From Altererythrobacter sp. (GTDB lineage: Bacteria > Pseudomonadota > Alphaproteobacteria > Sphingomonadales > Sphingomonadaceae), in contig JAEULJ010000003.1 in the NCBI GenBank assembly GCA_016793865.1, forward strand, positions 186,001 to 250,000: 64,000 nucleotides of DNA, read 5' to 3'. Both the position numbers and the translations under genes were made by a program. Under the pieces are notes generated by a model. The model searched no databases. It was not told the origin of the DNA and saw nothing but the letters and a program-made list of their open reading frames with translations. Positions 1 to 9,447 of this stretch are shown piece by piece (the first letter of the stretch is position 1; each line of letters opens with the position of its first letter).

Positions 1-88
1 TTTCGGGGGCCCAGCCCGGCGGCTTGGCGCAGGGACCGGAAGAGAAGAACGGACGCGCGGGTTTGCGATCCGGCATTGTAGCAGTCAT
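1..88 (-). CDS. serC: phosphoserine transaminase, N-terminal fragment (runs off window)
   Basis: Only the first 29 codons lie in the window; the gene continues beyond the left edge. The minus strand reads an ATG ending at base 88, followed by a sequence containing PARPFFSSGPCAKPPGW, the typical start of alphaproteobacterial SerC. SerC is the PLP enzyme that transaminates 3-phosphohydroxypyruvate in serine synthesis. An excellent ribosome site (AAGGAGAG) lies 6 bases upstream of the ATG. The gene diverges from the glycosyltransferase, so bases 89-263 should hold both promoters. The call rests on the short but distinctive SSGPCAKPPGW motif; the PLP lysine is out of view. Confidence 0.82.
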   Translation of the reverse strand, partial: MTATMPDRKPARPFFSSGPCAKPPGWAPE

Positions 89-263
89 GTCTGACTCTCC
101 TTGCAGAGAGCACGCGCGGCGTTGGGACCGCGTGGCCCGCTGGCCGCCATAATGTTGCGGTGCAGCGTGTCAAGCCGAGTCGGAAATTGTCCGCAACGCT
201 TGCCGGGGCGACACGCGATTGCACCACTCGCCAAAAGCCGCGGCGCTGCCTATTGCCCCGACA

Positions 264-1412
264 ATGGACGTCTCCGGCCTGCGTGTCGCTCTAATCAGCG
301 GCAACTACAACATGGTGCGCGACGGGCCCACGCAGGCGCTCGGCCGGCTGGTGCAGCATCTGCTGGACGAAGGCGCCCAAGTGCGGATTTTCGCCCCGAC
401 GGTCGCCAATCCCCAGGTCGACCAGCCGGGCGAGATCGTCCCCCTGCCCTCCTTCGCCATTCCGGGGCGCAACGAATACCGCATACCGCTCGGCCTGTCC
501 GGCGAAGCGCGGCGCAGGTTCGAGGACTTCCGCCCGAATGTCGTCCATGTCGCCAGCCCCGATCGCGCCGCGCGGCAGGGTGCGAAATGGGCGCGCGACA
601 ACGGCGTGCCGGTGCTGGCGAGCGTCCACACCCGCTTCGAGACCTATCCGCAGTATTATCGTCTCGGCTTCATGGAGCCGGTGGTCGAAGCATGGCTGCG
701 CAAGCTCTATCGCCGCTGCGATGCGTTGATGGCGCCCTCCGACGGCATGGTCGAGGTGCTGAGGCGGCAGCGGATGAACGAGCGCATCGGCATCTGGTCG
801 CGCGGAGTCGAACGGACGATCTTCAATTCGGGCGTCCGCGACCTCGCGCTGCGGCGTGGCCTCGGCATCGAGGATGGCGAGATCGCCATCGGATTCCTCG
901 GCCGCGTGGTGATGGAAAAGGGCCTGCCCGAATTTGCCGCGACCATGAACGAACTCACGAGCCGCGGCGTGCCGCACAAGGTGCTGGTGCTGGGGGATGG
1001 CCCGGCGCGCGACTGGTTCGCCGACAAGGTGCCCGAGGCACGCTTCGCCGGCTATCTCAAGGGCGCGGAGCTGGGCCGCTGGGTGGCGGGCATGGATGTG
1101 TTCTTCAACCCCTCGATCACGGAGACCTTCGGCAATGTCACGCTCGAGGCGATGGCCTGCGGCGTGCCGGTGGTGGCCGCGCGCGCGACCGGCTCGACCA
1201 CGCTGGTCCGCGACGGCGAGACCGGCACACTGGTCGGGCCGGGGGATATCGCCGGCTTCGCGGACGCCATCCAGCGCTATGTCGAGGAACCCGCGCTGCG
1301 CGCCGCCCACGGCGCGGCGGGAGAGGAACGCAGCAAGACCTTCGACTGGGGCCAGATCAATCGCGGCATGGCCGATACCTATCTGCAACTGGTGAAGGCG
1401 CGCGGGGGCTGA
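264..1412 (+). CDS. glycosyltransferase family 4 protein
   Basis: A 382-residue GT-B fold retaining glycosyltransferase, probably cytoplasmic and using a nucleotide sugar. The N-terminus (VALISGNYNMVRDGPTQALGRLVQHL) is the usual GT4 start with a glycine-rich first strand. The C-terminal half has GFLGRVVMEKGLPEFA and the donor-site stretch PSITETFGNVTLEAMACGVPVV, containing the EX7E glutamates. I chose the ATG at 264; the longer frame starts from a TTG at 219 and adds a low-complexity leader. Proteins of this kind act in glycolipid or polysaccharide synthesis (the diacylglycerol/sulfolipid and MgtA-like groups look similar), but the acceptor cannot be told from sequence. It diverges from serC and stands alone. 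Confidence 0.85.
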   Translation: MDVSGLRVALISGNYNMVRDGPTQALGRLVQHLLDEGAQVRIFAPTVANPQVDQPGEIVPLPSFAIPGRNEYRIPLGLSGEARRRFEDFRPNVVHVASPDRAARQGAKWARDNGVPVLASVHTRFETYPQYYRLGFMEPVVEAWLRKLYRRCDALMAPSDGMVEVLRRQRMNERIGIWSRGVERTIFNSGVRDLALRRGLGIEDGEIAIGFLGRVVMEKGLPEFAATMNELTSRGVPHKVLVLGDGPARDWFADKVPEARFAGYLKGAELGRWVAGMDVFFNPSITETFGNVTLEAMACGVPVVAARATGSTTLVRDGETGTLVGPGDIAGFADAIQRYVEEPALRAAHGAAGEERSKTFDWGQINRGMADTYLQLVKARGG

Positions 1413-1458
1413 GCGCGCGGGCCGATCTTCGGCTTCGGTGCGAAACCATTTTCCTACA

Positions 1459-1482
1459 CCCCGCACGATATGCGATGCGGGG
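1459..1482. terminator. GC hairpin after the glycosyltransferase gene
   Basis: CCCCGCA and TGCGGGG form a perfect 7-bp stem around a 10-base loop, 46 bases after the glycosyltransferase stop codon. There is no T-run, so this may be a weak or factor-assisted terminator. Confidence 0.35.
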
Positions 1483-1616
1483 CGGATGACACCTGCCGCC
1501 GCCCTGCCGTGCCGCCCAGCCTCCGGCGTGCCGTCACCCGGCGATTTTTATTATCCTGGACCGTGTAACAGGTGGTCCATGTCTCCCCTCGCGCACCCTG
1601 GCCGGGATGCGAATCG

Positions 1617-2267
1617 GTGAAGGTCGCGGCCCTGATGACCGGCCGTTCGGCGCTGCTTCCGGGCGGCAAGCGATCGGCTATCGGCAAGCATCCGGTGCCC
1701 GGGCGGGTGCGGATCGGGCGGCTGGGGCTCGAAGGCGATGTGCAGGTGGACAGGCGCCATCACGGCGGGCCGGAGATGGCGGTGCACCTCTACCCGCTGG
1801 CGCATCATGCGTTCTGGCGCGAACGGCTGGGCGATCATCCGCTGCTGGACGATCCGGGCGCGTTCGGCGGCAATATCGCGGTCGAGGGGCTGGACGAGAC
1901 ACAGGTCCGCATCGGCGAGCGCTTCCGGCTGGGCAGCGCGGTTCTGGAGGTCAGTCAGCCGCGTATGCCCTGCGCCACGATCGAGCGGCGTTTCGAACGC
2001 GCCGGGATGGTGGCTGCGATCCTCGAAAGCGGGCGCTGCGGCTGGTATTTCCGGGTCGTCGAGGAAGGCGAGGCGCAGGCGGGCGATATGCTTGCCGCGA
2101 TCGTCGGGTCCGGCGCACCGCACTCGATCCGTACCGCCTTCACGGCGCTGGCCGAACCGCGCGCGCCAGCCGACCCCGCGCTGTTGGAGCAGCTCGCTCA
2201 GGCCCATTCGCTGAGCGCGGAATGGAGAGAGAAGGCCGCGGCCAAGCTGCGGCGAGCCCCATCCTGA
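1617..2267 (+). CDS. MOSC domain-containing protein (YiiM-like)
   Basis: About 216 residues forming one MOSC domain, the beta-barrel named after the C-terminus of molybdenum cofactor sulfurase. Diagnostic stretches are LGLEGDVQVDRRHHGGPEMAVHLYP near the N-terminus and QPRMPCATIERRF in the middle; the cysteine in PRMPC is the conserved MOSC cysteine. The YiiM subgroup reduces N-hydroxylated compounds with the molybdenum cofactor, but that role is only inferred here. The start is uncertain: a GTG at 1617 gives the standard beginning VKVAALMTG, while a GTG at 1572 would add 15 unlikely residues. A molybdoenzyme gene lies 2 kb downstream but is not in the same operon. Confidence 0.8.
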   Translation: MKVAALMTGRSALLPGGKRSAIGKHPVPGRVRIGRLGLEGDVQVDRRHHGGPEMAVHLYPLAHHAFWRERLGDHPLLDDPGAFGGNIAVEGLDETQVRIGERFRLGSAVLEVSQPRMPCATIERRFERAGMVAAILESGRCGWYFRVVEEGEAQAGDMLAAIVGSGAPHSIRTAFTALAEPRAPADPALLEQLAQAHSLSAEWREKAAAKLRRAPS

Positions 2268-2408
2268 CATTCGTTTCGTCCGTTGCGATGGTGCGGTTCG
2301 TCCCCAACCACCTCCGGCAAAAAATCCCGTTCATCGGGCGTTGTGGACCCGAACGCGACCGTGCGCGTTATCAGGGGAACAAGTATGACAGGAAATGAGG
2401 AAGTACCC

Positions 2409-2753
2409 ATGAAAACGACCGCAATGGCTCTGGCGGCCGCTGCCATGACAATCACCGGCACGGCCGCGCTCACCGCCACGCCGGCCGAGGCCCACAGCCG
2501 GGACCGCGACCGGGAGCGTCGCTACTACACCACCGACAACGGCATTCGCTATTGGCGGGGCAATGACGGCCGCAACTACTGCCGCCGCTCCGACGGGACC
2601 GTCGGCCTGATCGTGGGCGGCGCCGCCGGCGCACTGGCGGGCCGCGCCATCGATACCCGCGGCGAGCGCGCGACCGGCACCATCGTCGGTGCCGTGGCCG
2701 GCGCACTGGTCGGCCGCGAGGTCGACCGGGGCCGCCGGATAAGCTGCCGCTGA
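2409..2753 (+). CDS. glycine-zipper 2TM domain protein (exported)
   Basis: A 114-residue protein with a clear Sec signal peptide (MKTTAMALAAAAMTITGTAALTATPAEA) followed by a short charged RDRDRERR stretch. Its C-terminal half is a double glycine zipper: VGLIVGGAAGALAGRAID and GTIVGAVAGALVGREVD. This is the glycine-zipper 2TM family (RcnB/SlyB-like outer-envelope proteins), whose exact job is unknown. The ATG at 2409 has an AGGAAG ribosome site; the frame stays open upstream but that part carries no protein signal. It is monocistronic. Confidence 0.8.
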   Translation: MKTTAMALAAAAMTITGTAALTATPAEAHSRDRDRERRYYTTDNGIRYWRGNDGRNYCRRSDGTVGLIVGGAAGALAGRAIDTRGERATGTIVGAVAGALVGREVDRGRRISCR

Positions 2754-2865
2754 CGCAAGCAGGTTCCCTCACTCGGGTGAGGGTCGCAAGGCGCGCCGTC
2801 GTTTCCTCTCTGGAACGGCGGCGCGTTTCGCTTGCCTGCGCGGCGCGCCGGGATGACAAGGGGAC

Positions 2866-3633
2866 ATGACCATCCGTCCGGCCGTCCTGATCACCGGAGG
2901 TGCCAAGCGCATCGGCGCGGCGATTGCGCGTCGCTTCGGCGCCGCCGGATGGCATGTCGTGCTCCACCACGGCAGTTCCCACACGGAGGCGGAGGCGCTT
3001 GCTGGCGAGCTCGAATCGGCCGAAACCGTGAGCTGCGACCTTGCAGACACCCTCGCCTCGGCAGCGATGATCGAAGGGCTCGCCGCCCGCCTCGACGATT
3101 GGCGCGTCCTCATCAACAGCGCGAGCGTGTTCGAGAACGACGATGCCGCCGGCCTCGATCCCGCGGTCAACCAGCGGGTCATGGCGATCAACGCGCGCAC
3201 GCCCGCGCTGATGGCGCAGCGCTTCCTCGCCCTGGCGCGGGCCGGCGGTGGGCGCCGCGTGATCCAGGTCACCGACCAGAAAATAGCCAACCCGAACCCC
3301 GATTTCTTCAGCTACACCATGAGCAAGCACGCGCTCGCCGCCACAGTCGCCATGCTGAGCAAGGCCCGCCGCAACCCTCGCGACCGCATATATGGTCTGG
3401 CACCCGGCGCCATCCTGCCAAGCCACGACCAGAGCGAGGCCGAGGCCGAGGTTTCGCACCGCCTCAACCTGCTCGAGCGCAAGACTGAAGCCGCCGAAGT
3501 TGCCGAGGCGGCGCTGTTCCTGGCGCAGGGCTGGCTGGCGAGCGGCCAGACGCTGTTCGTCGACAGCGGCCAGCACCTGCTCGACCAGCCCCGCGACGTC
3601 ATCTACCTCGCCCGCGAGCAAGTCCCGGCATGA
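2866..3633 (+). CDS. SDR family oxidoreductase, FolM/pteridine-reductase-like
   Basis: A 255-residue short-chain dehydrogenase. It shows the TGGAKRIG nucleotide-binding loop, INSASVFEND in place of the usual NNAS motif, and the catalytic pair YTMSK (Y about residue 150). The arginine-containing GGAKRIG loop and the SVFEND segment are characteristic of the dihydromonapterin/pteridine reductase (FolM, PTR1) branch, so reduction of dihydropterin or dihydrofolate with NADPH is likely. A ribosome site AAGGGG precedes the ATG. The stop overlaps the next start (ATGA), so it forms an operon with a cytochrome b and a molybdopterin enzyme, which could fit a pterin-related role. Confidence 0.8.
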   Translation: MTIRPAVLITGGAKRIGAAIARRFGAAGWHVVLHHGSSHTEAEALAGELESAETVSCDLADTLASAAMIEGLAARLDDWRVLINSASVFENDDAAGLDPAVNQRVMAINARTPALMAQRFLALARAGGGRRVIQVTDQKIANPNPDFFSYTMSKHALAATVAMLSKARRNPRDRIYGLAPGAILPSHDQSEAEAEVSHRLNLLERKTEAAEVAEAALFLAQGWLASGQTLFVDSGQHLLDQPRDVIYLAREQVPA

Positions 3634-4310
3634 GACGGCATACGCTCACCACGCGGCTGTGGCACTGGCTAAGCCTGCCCTGCCTAGTGGTGCTGTTCAT
3701 GTCGGGCCTCAATATCTCCAACGCGCATCCCTGGCTCTATTGGGGCGAATGGGGGTTCGCGCCGGAACATGCCTGGATCGCCCTGCCCCGCTTCCCGGAA
3801 TGGATGACGATCCCGGGCCGTTACAGCCTGGCGCAGGCGCGCGCCTGGCACCTGCTGGCGGCATGGCCCTTCGCGCTGCTGCTGCTGTTCGCGTGGATCG
3901 CGATGCTGGCTAACCGCCATTTCGCGCGCGACATCGCGACGAACCGCCGCGACTGGCGACCGCGCGCGGTGCTGGCCGATGTGCGGGCGCACCTGCGGCT
4001 CGATTTCGACCACGCGGGACACGCGCGCGGGCGCTACAATTTCCTCCAGCGGCTGTCCTATGGGCTCGTGCTCGGGGTGGTGCTGCCCGGCATGATAGCC
4101 ACCGGGATCGCGATCAGCCCCGGTATGGGGCCGAGCTTCGGCTGGCTGGTGGAGCTTGTGGGCGGGCGGCAGTCGGCGCGGTCGCTGCATTTCATCCTCG
4201 CCTGGGGGCTGTTCGCATTCTTCGTGGTTCACATCGCGCTGGTGCTGCTGACAAACCCCTGGCGGCAGTTGCGCGACATGGTGACAGGGGGGCGGCGCGA
4301 TGCGGCGTAG
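3630..4310 (+). CDS. cytochrome b/b6 domain protein (Ni/Fe-hydrogenase b-type family)
   Basis: A 226-residue inner-membrane di-haem cytochrome b with four or five predicted helices. The first helix has RLWHWLSLPCLVVLFMSG with the haem histidine in LWHW; others are at HLLAAWPFALLLLFAWI, YGLVLGVVLPGMIATGI and LHFILAWGLFAFFVVHIALVL, supplying the other histidines. It overlaps the SDR gene by 4 bases and the downstream molybdoenzyme by 11 bases. The pairing implies that it passes electrons between the quinone pool and the periplasmic molybdoenzyme, the role that MsrQ plays for MsrP, although this cytochrome is of the hydrogenase b-type family. Confidence 0.85.
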   Translation: MRRHTLTTRLWHWLSLPCLVVLFMSGLNISNAHPWLYWGEWGFAPEHAWIALPRFPEWMTIPGRYSLAQARAWHLLAAWPFALLLLFAWIAMLANRHFARDIATNRRDWRPRAVLADVRAHLRLDFDHAGHARGRYNFLQRLSYGLVLGVVLPGMIATGIAISPGMGPSFGWLVELVGGRQSARSLHFILAWGLFAFFVVHIALVLLTNPWRQLRDMVTGGRRDAA

Positions 4311-5037
4311 GGGCTTTCTCGCCGCCGGCTTCGCCGGCTTTCTGGCAGGCTGCGACCGTATCGCTCAAAGCGCCCGGGGCGGCGACCTGCTCCGCGCGGC
4401 GGAAGGTTGGCACAAGACCGCACAGCGTGCGCTCAACCCGCCCGGCGCGCTCGCGCCCGAGTTCACCCGCGCGGACATCTCGCCGTTCTTCCGTGGTAAC
4501 GGGACCATCAATCCCACCAATGGCGATTACCAGGCGCATCTGGCGGCCGGCTTCGCCGATTGGCGTCTGCGGGTGACCGGACTGGTCGAGCGCCCGCTGG
4601 AGCTGTCACTCGCGGAGCTACGCGCCTTGCCCCAGCGCACCCAGATCACCCGTCACGACTGCGTGGAAGGCTGGAGCGCGATCGGGGAATGGACCGGTCC
4701 GCAGCTTGCCGCTCTGCTCGACGCCGCCGGCGTGTTGCCCGCCGCGCGCTTTGCCGTCTTCCGCTGCGCCGACGAACTGGACGGCGCGATGTATTACGAG
4801 AGCGTCGATCTGGTGGATGCGCGGCACCCGCAAACCATCGTCGCGCACAGCCTGAACGGGGCGCCGCTCCCGGTCAGGAACGGCGCGCCGCTGCGGATGC
4901 GGATCGAACGCCAGCTCGGCTACAAGCACGCCAAATATCTGACCGGGATCGAGATGGTTTCCAGCCTCGACGGGATCGGGGGCGGCAGGGGCGGCCATTG
5001 GGAGGATCGCGGCTATCAGTGGTATGCCGGCATCTAG
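4300..5037 (+). CDS. molybdopterin-dependent oxidoreductase (sulfite oxidase/MsrP superfamily), Tat-exported
   Basis: A 245-residue protein starting MRRRGFLAAGFAGFLAGC, which combines a twin-arginine signal with a possible lipobox cysteine. It should be folded in the cytoplasm and exported, perhaps lipid-anchored. The body is the oxidoreductase molybdopterin-binding domain. HDCVEGWSAIGEWTG holds the cysteine that ligates molybdenum, and the C-terminal part has LRMRIERQLGYKHAKYLTGIE. Substrate is unknown; relatives reduce methionine sulfoxide or oxidise sulfite. No C-terminal dimer domain is present, so it is MsrP-like in size. Translation is coupled to the upstream cytochrome b gene. Confidence 0.82.
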   Translation: MRRRGFLAAGFAGFLAGCDRIAQSARGGDLLRAAEGWHKTAQRALNPPGALAPEFTRADISPFFRGNGTINPTNGDYQAHLAAGFADWRLRVTGLVERPLELSLAELRALPQRTQITRHDCVEGWSAIGEWTGPQLAALLDAAGVLPAARFAVFRCADELDGAMYYESVDLVDARHPQTIVAHSLNGAPLPVRNGAPLRMRIERQLGYKHAKYLTGIEMVSSLDGIGGGRGGHWEDRGYQWYAGI

Positions 5038-5156
5038 CCCTTGGGCCGGACGTCGCAGTGCCAGGCATGCACATCATCGCGCGGTCTCGCGTTGACTTGC
5101 ACGCCCATCGCGTCAAACCGGACACGAGATTGCAATCGGCAGGGGAATTCCGGCGC

Positions 5157-6455
5157 ATGTGGCTACTCGACAAACTTCTCGGGAAGGTCATCGCGCGCGG
5201 GGCGCTGATGGTAACCGACCACGACGGCAAGACCTATCGCTACGGCGAGGGCGGCACCACGGCTGAACCGATCCGCATCCGCCTGACCGATCGCAAGGCG
5301 TCGGGTCACATCGCCCGCCACCCCCAGGTCGGCGCGGGCGAGGCGTTCATGTGGGGCTGGCTGGTGGTCGAGCCGCCGCACGATATTCGCGACCTGATCC
5401 TGCTGTTTTCGCAGAACGCCAATGCCCATGACCTTGCGGCCAGCGGGGATGGTGCGATGAAGGCCCAGGGCCCGCTGCGCAAGTTGAGCGAAAAGCTGCT
5501 GGCGACTGCCGATGGCTTCAACCCGCGCGGGCGGGCGCGCAAGAACGCCGAGCACACCTATAACCTCACGCGCCGCCTCTACGAGCTGTTCCTCGACGAG
5601 GACCGCCAGTACACGATGGGCTATCACCGGCGCGAGGATGTCAGCCTGGAACAGGCGCAGGTGGACAAGAAGGCGCATCTGGCCGCCAAGATGTATATCC
5701 AGCCCGGCCAGCGCGTGCTCGACATCGGCTGCGGCTGGGGCGGGTTCGCGCTGTTCCTGGCCCGGCACTACGATGTCGAGGTGACGGGCGTGGCGCTGGC
5801 GCCCGATCAGATCGCCTTCTGCCAGGAACGCGCGGCGGCCGAGGGGCTGGCCGACCGGGTGAAGTTCCACCTGATGGACTACCGCGACGTAACCGGTCGC
5901 TTCGACCGGATAAGCTCGGTCGGGCTGCTCGAGCATGTCGGCACCGTCCACTATCCCGAATTCTACGCCCATACCAACCGCCTGCTGGCCAGCGACGGGG
6001 TGATGCTGAGCCATTGCTGCGGCCGCGCCGGCCCGCCCGGACATACCGACGCATGGACGCGCAAGTACATCTTCCCCGGAGGCTACATCCCCGCCCTGTC
6101 GGAACTGGTGACCCAGAGCGAGAAGGCCGGCTGGCAGGTGATGGACGTGGAGGGAATGCGCTTCCACTACAGCCTCACCCTGGCGGAATGGTATCGCCGC
6201 ACCGTGCTGCACCGCGAGGAGATCGTCAGCCTCTATGACGAGCAGTTCTATCGCATGTGGCTGTTCTATCTCGCCGGAGCGGAACAGAGCTTCCGTTACG
6301 GCAAGATGGTCAACTGGCAGCTTCTCTACGTGAAGGACCGGGCCGCGATCCCTATGACGCGCGAATGGATCGAGCAGGAAGCAGCCCGGCTGCGCGCCGC
6401 GCAGCCGGCACCGGCATGGAGCCTCGACCCCGAGTTGCGCGAGGCGGCCGAATAG
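5157..6455 (+). CDS. cfa: cyclopropane-fatty-acyl-phospholipid synthase family protein
   Basis: A 432-residue SAM-dependent methyltransferase. An N-terminal lipid-binding region ([25 protein letters not shown]) is followed by a Rossmann domain with the SAM loop [19 protein letters not shown] around residue 185, and the CFA signature [17 protein letters not shown]. It should methylenate unsaturated acyl chains of membrane phospholipids. The segment [28 protein letters not shown] matches the substrate region of the family. The ATG at 5157 has AGGGGA upstream; the frame is open much further left but overlaps the previous gene. It stands alone with a 119-base leader. Confidence 0.88.
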   Translation: MWLLDKLLGKVIARGALMVTDHDGKTYRYGEGGTTAEPIRIRLTDRKASGHIARHPQVGAGEAFMWGWLVVEPPHDIRDLILLFSQNANAHDLAASGDGAMKAQGPLRKLSEKLLATADGFNPRGRARKNAEHTYNLTRRLYELFLDEDRQYTMGYHRREDVSLEQAQVDKKAHLAAKMYIQPGQRVLDIGCGWGGFALFLARHYDVEVTGVALAPDQIAFCQERAAAEGLADRVKFHLMDYRDVTGRFDRISSVGLLEHVGTVHYPEFYAHTNRLLASDGVMLSHCCGRAGPPGHTDAWTRKYIFPGGYIPALSELVTQSEKAGWQVMDVEGMRFHYSLTLAEWYRRTVLHREEIVSLYDEQFYRMWLFYLAGAEQSFRYGKMVNWQLLYVKDRAAIPMTREWIEQEAARLRAAQPAPAWSLDPELREAAE

Positions 6456-6568
6456 CGAGCGGCGCAATCGGGCGCTCCGAGGCGCACGATCCGGCTCCTA
6501 AGCAATTGCCCGCACCGTCCCGGGCTGATAGGCGCGCGCCGCCTTCCCCCAAGCCAAGGAAATCCCCG

Positions 6569-7792
<1,224 letters not shown>

Positions 7793-7837
7793 TTCGCAAC
7801 ATTGTTGCGCGACGAAAGTTTGCGACAGAATGATGAC

Positions 7838-7856
7838 TTATCCACTCTCATCCACA
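7838..7856 (+). other. two DnaA-box-like 9-mers
   Basis: TTATCCACT (7838-7846) and TCATCCACA (7848-7856) each differ by one base from the consensus TTATCCACA and lie one helical turn apart in an AT-richer stretch after argG. No origin-associated gene is nearby. The sites are visible; binding by DnaA is only a possibility. Confidence 0.3.
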
Positions 7857-7989
7857 GCGAAAAGCGGGGAAAGTGGAAAAGCGGGGGCTTGCAAGCTTGT
7901 CGAATCGGACCTCGGGGTGCAGCTTCAACTCATCGGAACGGGGCAGAGCCTCTCCGGGTTTTGAAGGTCTAACGGCCTGATAAGCAACG

Positions 7990-8451
7990 GAAACTCTAGT
8001 CCGGGATGACGTGGCAAGACCTGTCCACGCACATCTGGAGTGATCCATCGCTGACGGCTTCGGCCTGACGGTGGAACATGTTGAAGGAAGTGCGCAAACG
8101 TCTTGTCATGGGCCGGATTGCCCGGTCGGCGCCCGATGGGGGTGTCTCGCGAAGGTCTTCGGGCCGGAGCAGGCGCAACCGCTCGAGGGACCGGCTAGCG
8201 GTATCCGACCTCGGAGCTGCTGTTGATGGCAGGATCCGCGAAGGAAGCGAGGGCTTCGGCCCGGCGCACTTTCAAAGGAGCCCGCCGGAGGATGGTTCCG
8301 GATGCCGGTGCGAGCGCCGGTGACAGACCCTGATTTCCGCGCTTCGGCGTGGAGTGATGGCGAGACATCGGATGCCAAGTTCGGCTCTTCGGAGCTGGCC
8401 ACGCATCGGTGAGAGTGGGGTCGGCAGAAATGCCGGCCCCATTTGCTTTGC
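7990..8451 (+). ncRNA. candidate structured noncoding RNA downstream of argG
   Basis: Bases 7793-8694 hold no reading frame with protein-like composition. Inside it, five short hairpins close on UUCG tetraloops: near 8055 (GGC/GCC), 8155 (GGTC/GGCC), 8251 (GGGC/GCCC), 8338 (CCGCGC/GCGTGG) and 8384 (CGGCTC/GAGCTG). A CGTGG/CCACG hairpin lies near 8010. The stretch ends in a 10-bp GAAA-capped intrinsic terminator. Such a density of stable tetraloops before a terminator suggests a folded transcript of about 400-450 bases. I looked for RNase P (GAGGAAAGTCC), tmRNA (T-loop, tag) and SRP signatures and did not find them. The 5' end is a guess. Confidence 0.33.
8417..8444 (+). terminator. intrinsic terminator
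   Basis: GGGGTCGGCA-GAAA-TGCCGGCCCC is a 10-bp stem (one G-T pair) with a GNRA loop followed by ATTT. It closes the structured stretch and marks the end of a transcript, although no gene is apparent just upstream. Confidence 0.7.
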
Positions 8452-8694
8452 GCGCCACTCATCTGCTTTACGCCGTCAGTCGGCCCGTGCGTCCAGCGCC
8501 CGTTTCACCTATGCCCTGCCGAGCAGGAGACATCGGGTTGGATGCCGGCCGGCGAGCGATCGGTGTCCGGGCTGGAACGGGCGCCAAATGCACGAGCCAG
8601 CCTGCGGCGGCCTGCCGCCTCCGATCGTCGATGGGAACGCCATGATCGCACGCCGGGTTCTGGAGCCGATGCCAATTCTCTCCGTTTCGGCCCC

Positions 8695-9408
8695 GTGAAG
8701 CCCCGGGAGGTGCCTCCAGCGGGCGAAAGCCTGCTCCCGCCCGAGCGGGGTGTCCCGATCGACCGCCAGAAGGCGATCGCGGTGGCATTGCCGTGCTGGG
8801 CCGGCTGGGGCGCGATGATCTGGGCGGTGCTCGACCAGCGAACCGCAGCGATGGACCGGGCGGGGCTGACATGGTTCCGCGATGGTCCCGGCTTCACCAC
8901 GCGGGCGCCGGCCTATCTCCTGGAAGCGATTCGCGATGTGACCGCGCTCGGGGGCGTGCTGTTGACCACCCTCGCCGCGATAGCCGCAATCGTCGCGCTG
9001 CTGTTCCTGCGACTGCGGCGCGAGGCCGTGCTGCTGGGAATGACGGTGGCTCTCGGCTGGGGTCTCAACAACGCCATGAAGGCCCTGATCGGCCGGGAAA
9101 GGCCCGATCTGGTCCCGCACCTCACCCCGGTTTCCGGCCTCAGCTTCCCGAGCGCCCACGCCTTCGCCAGCGCCATGGTCTATATCGGCATGGCCTTGGC
9201 CTTCGCTTGCTTGAGCCGGAGCAGGGCGGCGCGCTACGCGCTCGTCGGCACGGCGATGGCGCTATCGGCGCTCATCGCCTGGAGCCGTGTGCTGCTGGGC
9301 GTGCACTACCCCAGCGATGTGGTCGCCGGATGGCTGGGCGGCGCCGGATGGGCATTCCTGGCGGCCGCCCTGCTCAATCCCCCTTCACGCTCCGCCGCTT
9401 CGCAATAG
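8695..9408 (+). CDS. PAP2 superfamily phosphatase, membrane
   Basis: About 237 residues with five or six membrane helices. The three phosphatase motifs are KALIGRERPDL (KX6RP), PSAHAFAS (PSGH-like) and SRVLLGVHYPSDVVAG (SRX5HX3D), so the active histidines and arginines are all kept. It would dephosphorylate a lipid pyrophosphate or phosphatidate such as undecaprenyl pyrophosphate on the periplasmic face. The start is uncertain: the frame is open to 8443; I chose the GTG at 8695 because the protein-like sequence begins there, but no good ribosome site is seen. Confidence 0.85.
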   Translation: MKPREVPPAGESLLPPERGVPIDRQKAIAVALPCWAGWGAMIWAVLDQRTAAMDRAGLTWFRDGPGFTTRAPAYLLEAIRDVTALGGVLLTTLAAIAAIVALLFLRLRREAVLLGMTVALGWGLNNAMKALIGRERPDLVPHLTPVSGLSFPSAHAFASAMVYIGMALAFACLSRSRAARYALVGTAMALSALIAWSRVLLGVHYPSDVVAGWLGGAGWAFLAAALLNPPSRSAASQ

Positions 9409-9447
9409 CCCTTCCCCACCCGCCCGGCAGCGGCGTAGAGCCATGCG

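Noticed and set aside
8226-8260. SRP RNA-like stretch (CAGGATCCGCGAAGGAAGC)
   Set aside because: Resembles the SRP apical loop but has insertions and no complementary flanks for the long SRP helix.
8071-8323. Short plus-strand frames in the argG downstream region
   Set aside because: Arg/Ser-rich or Cys-rich compositions without ribosome sites; better explained as structured non-coding sequence.
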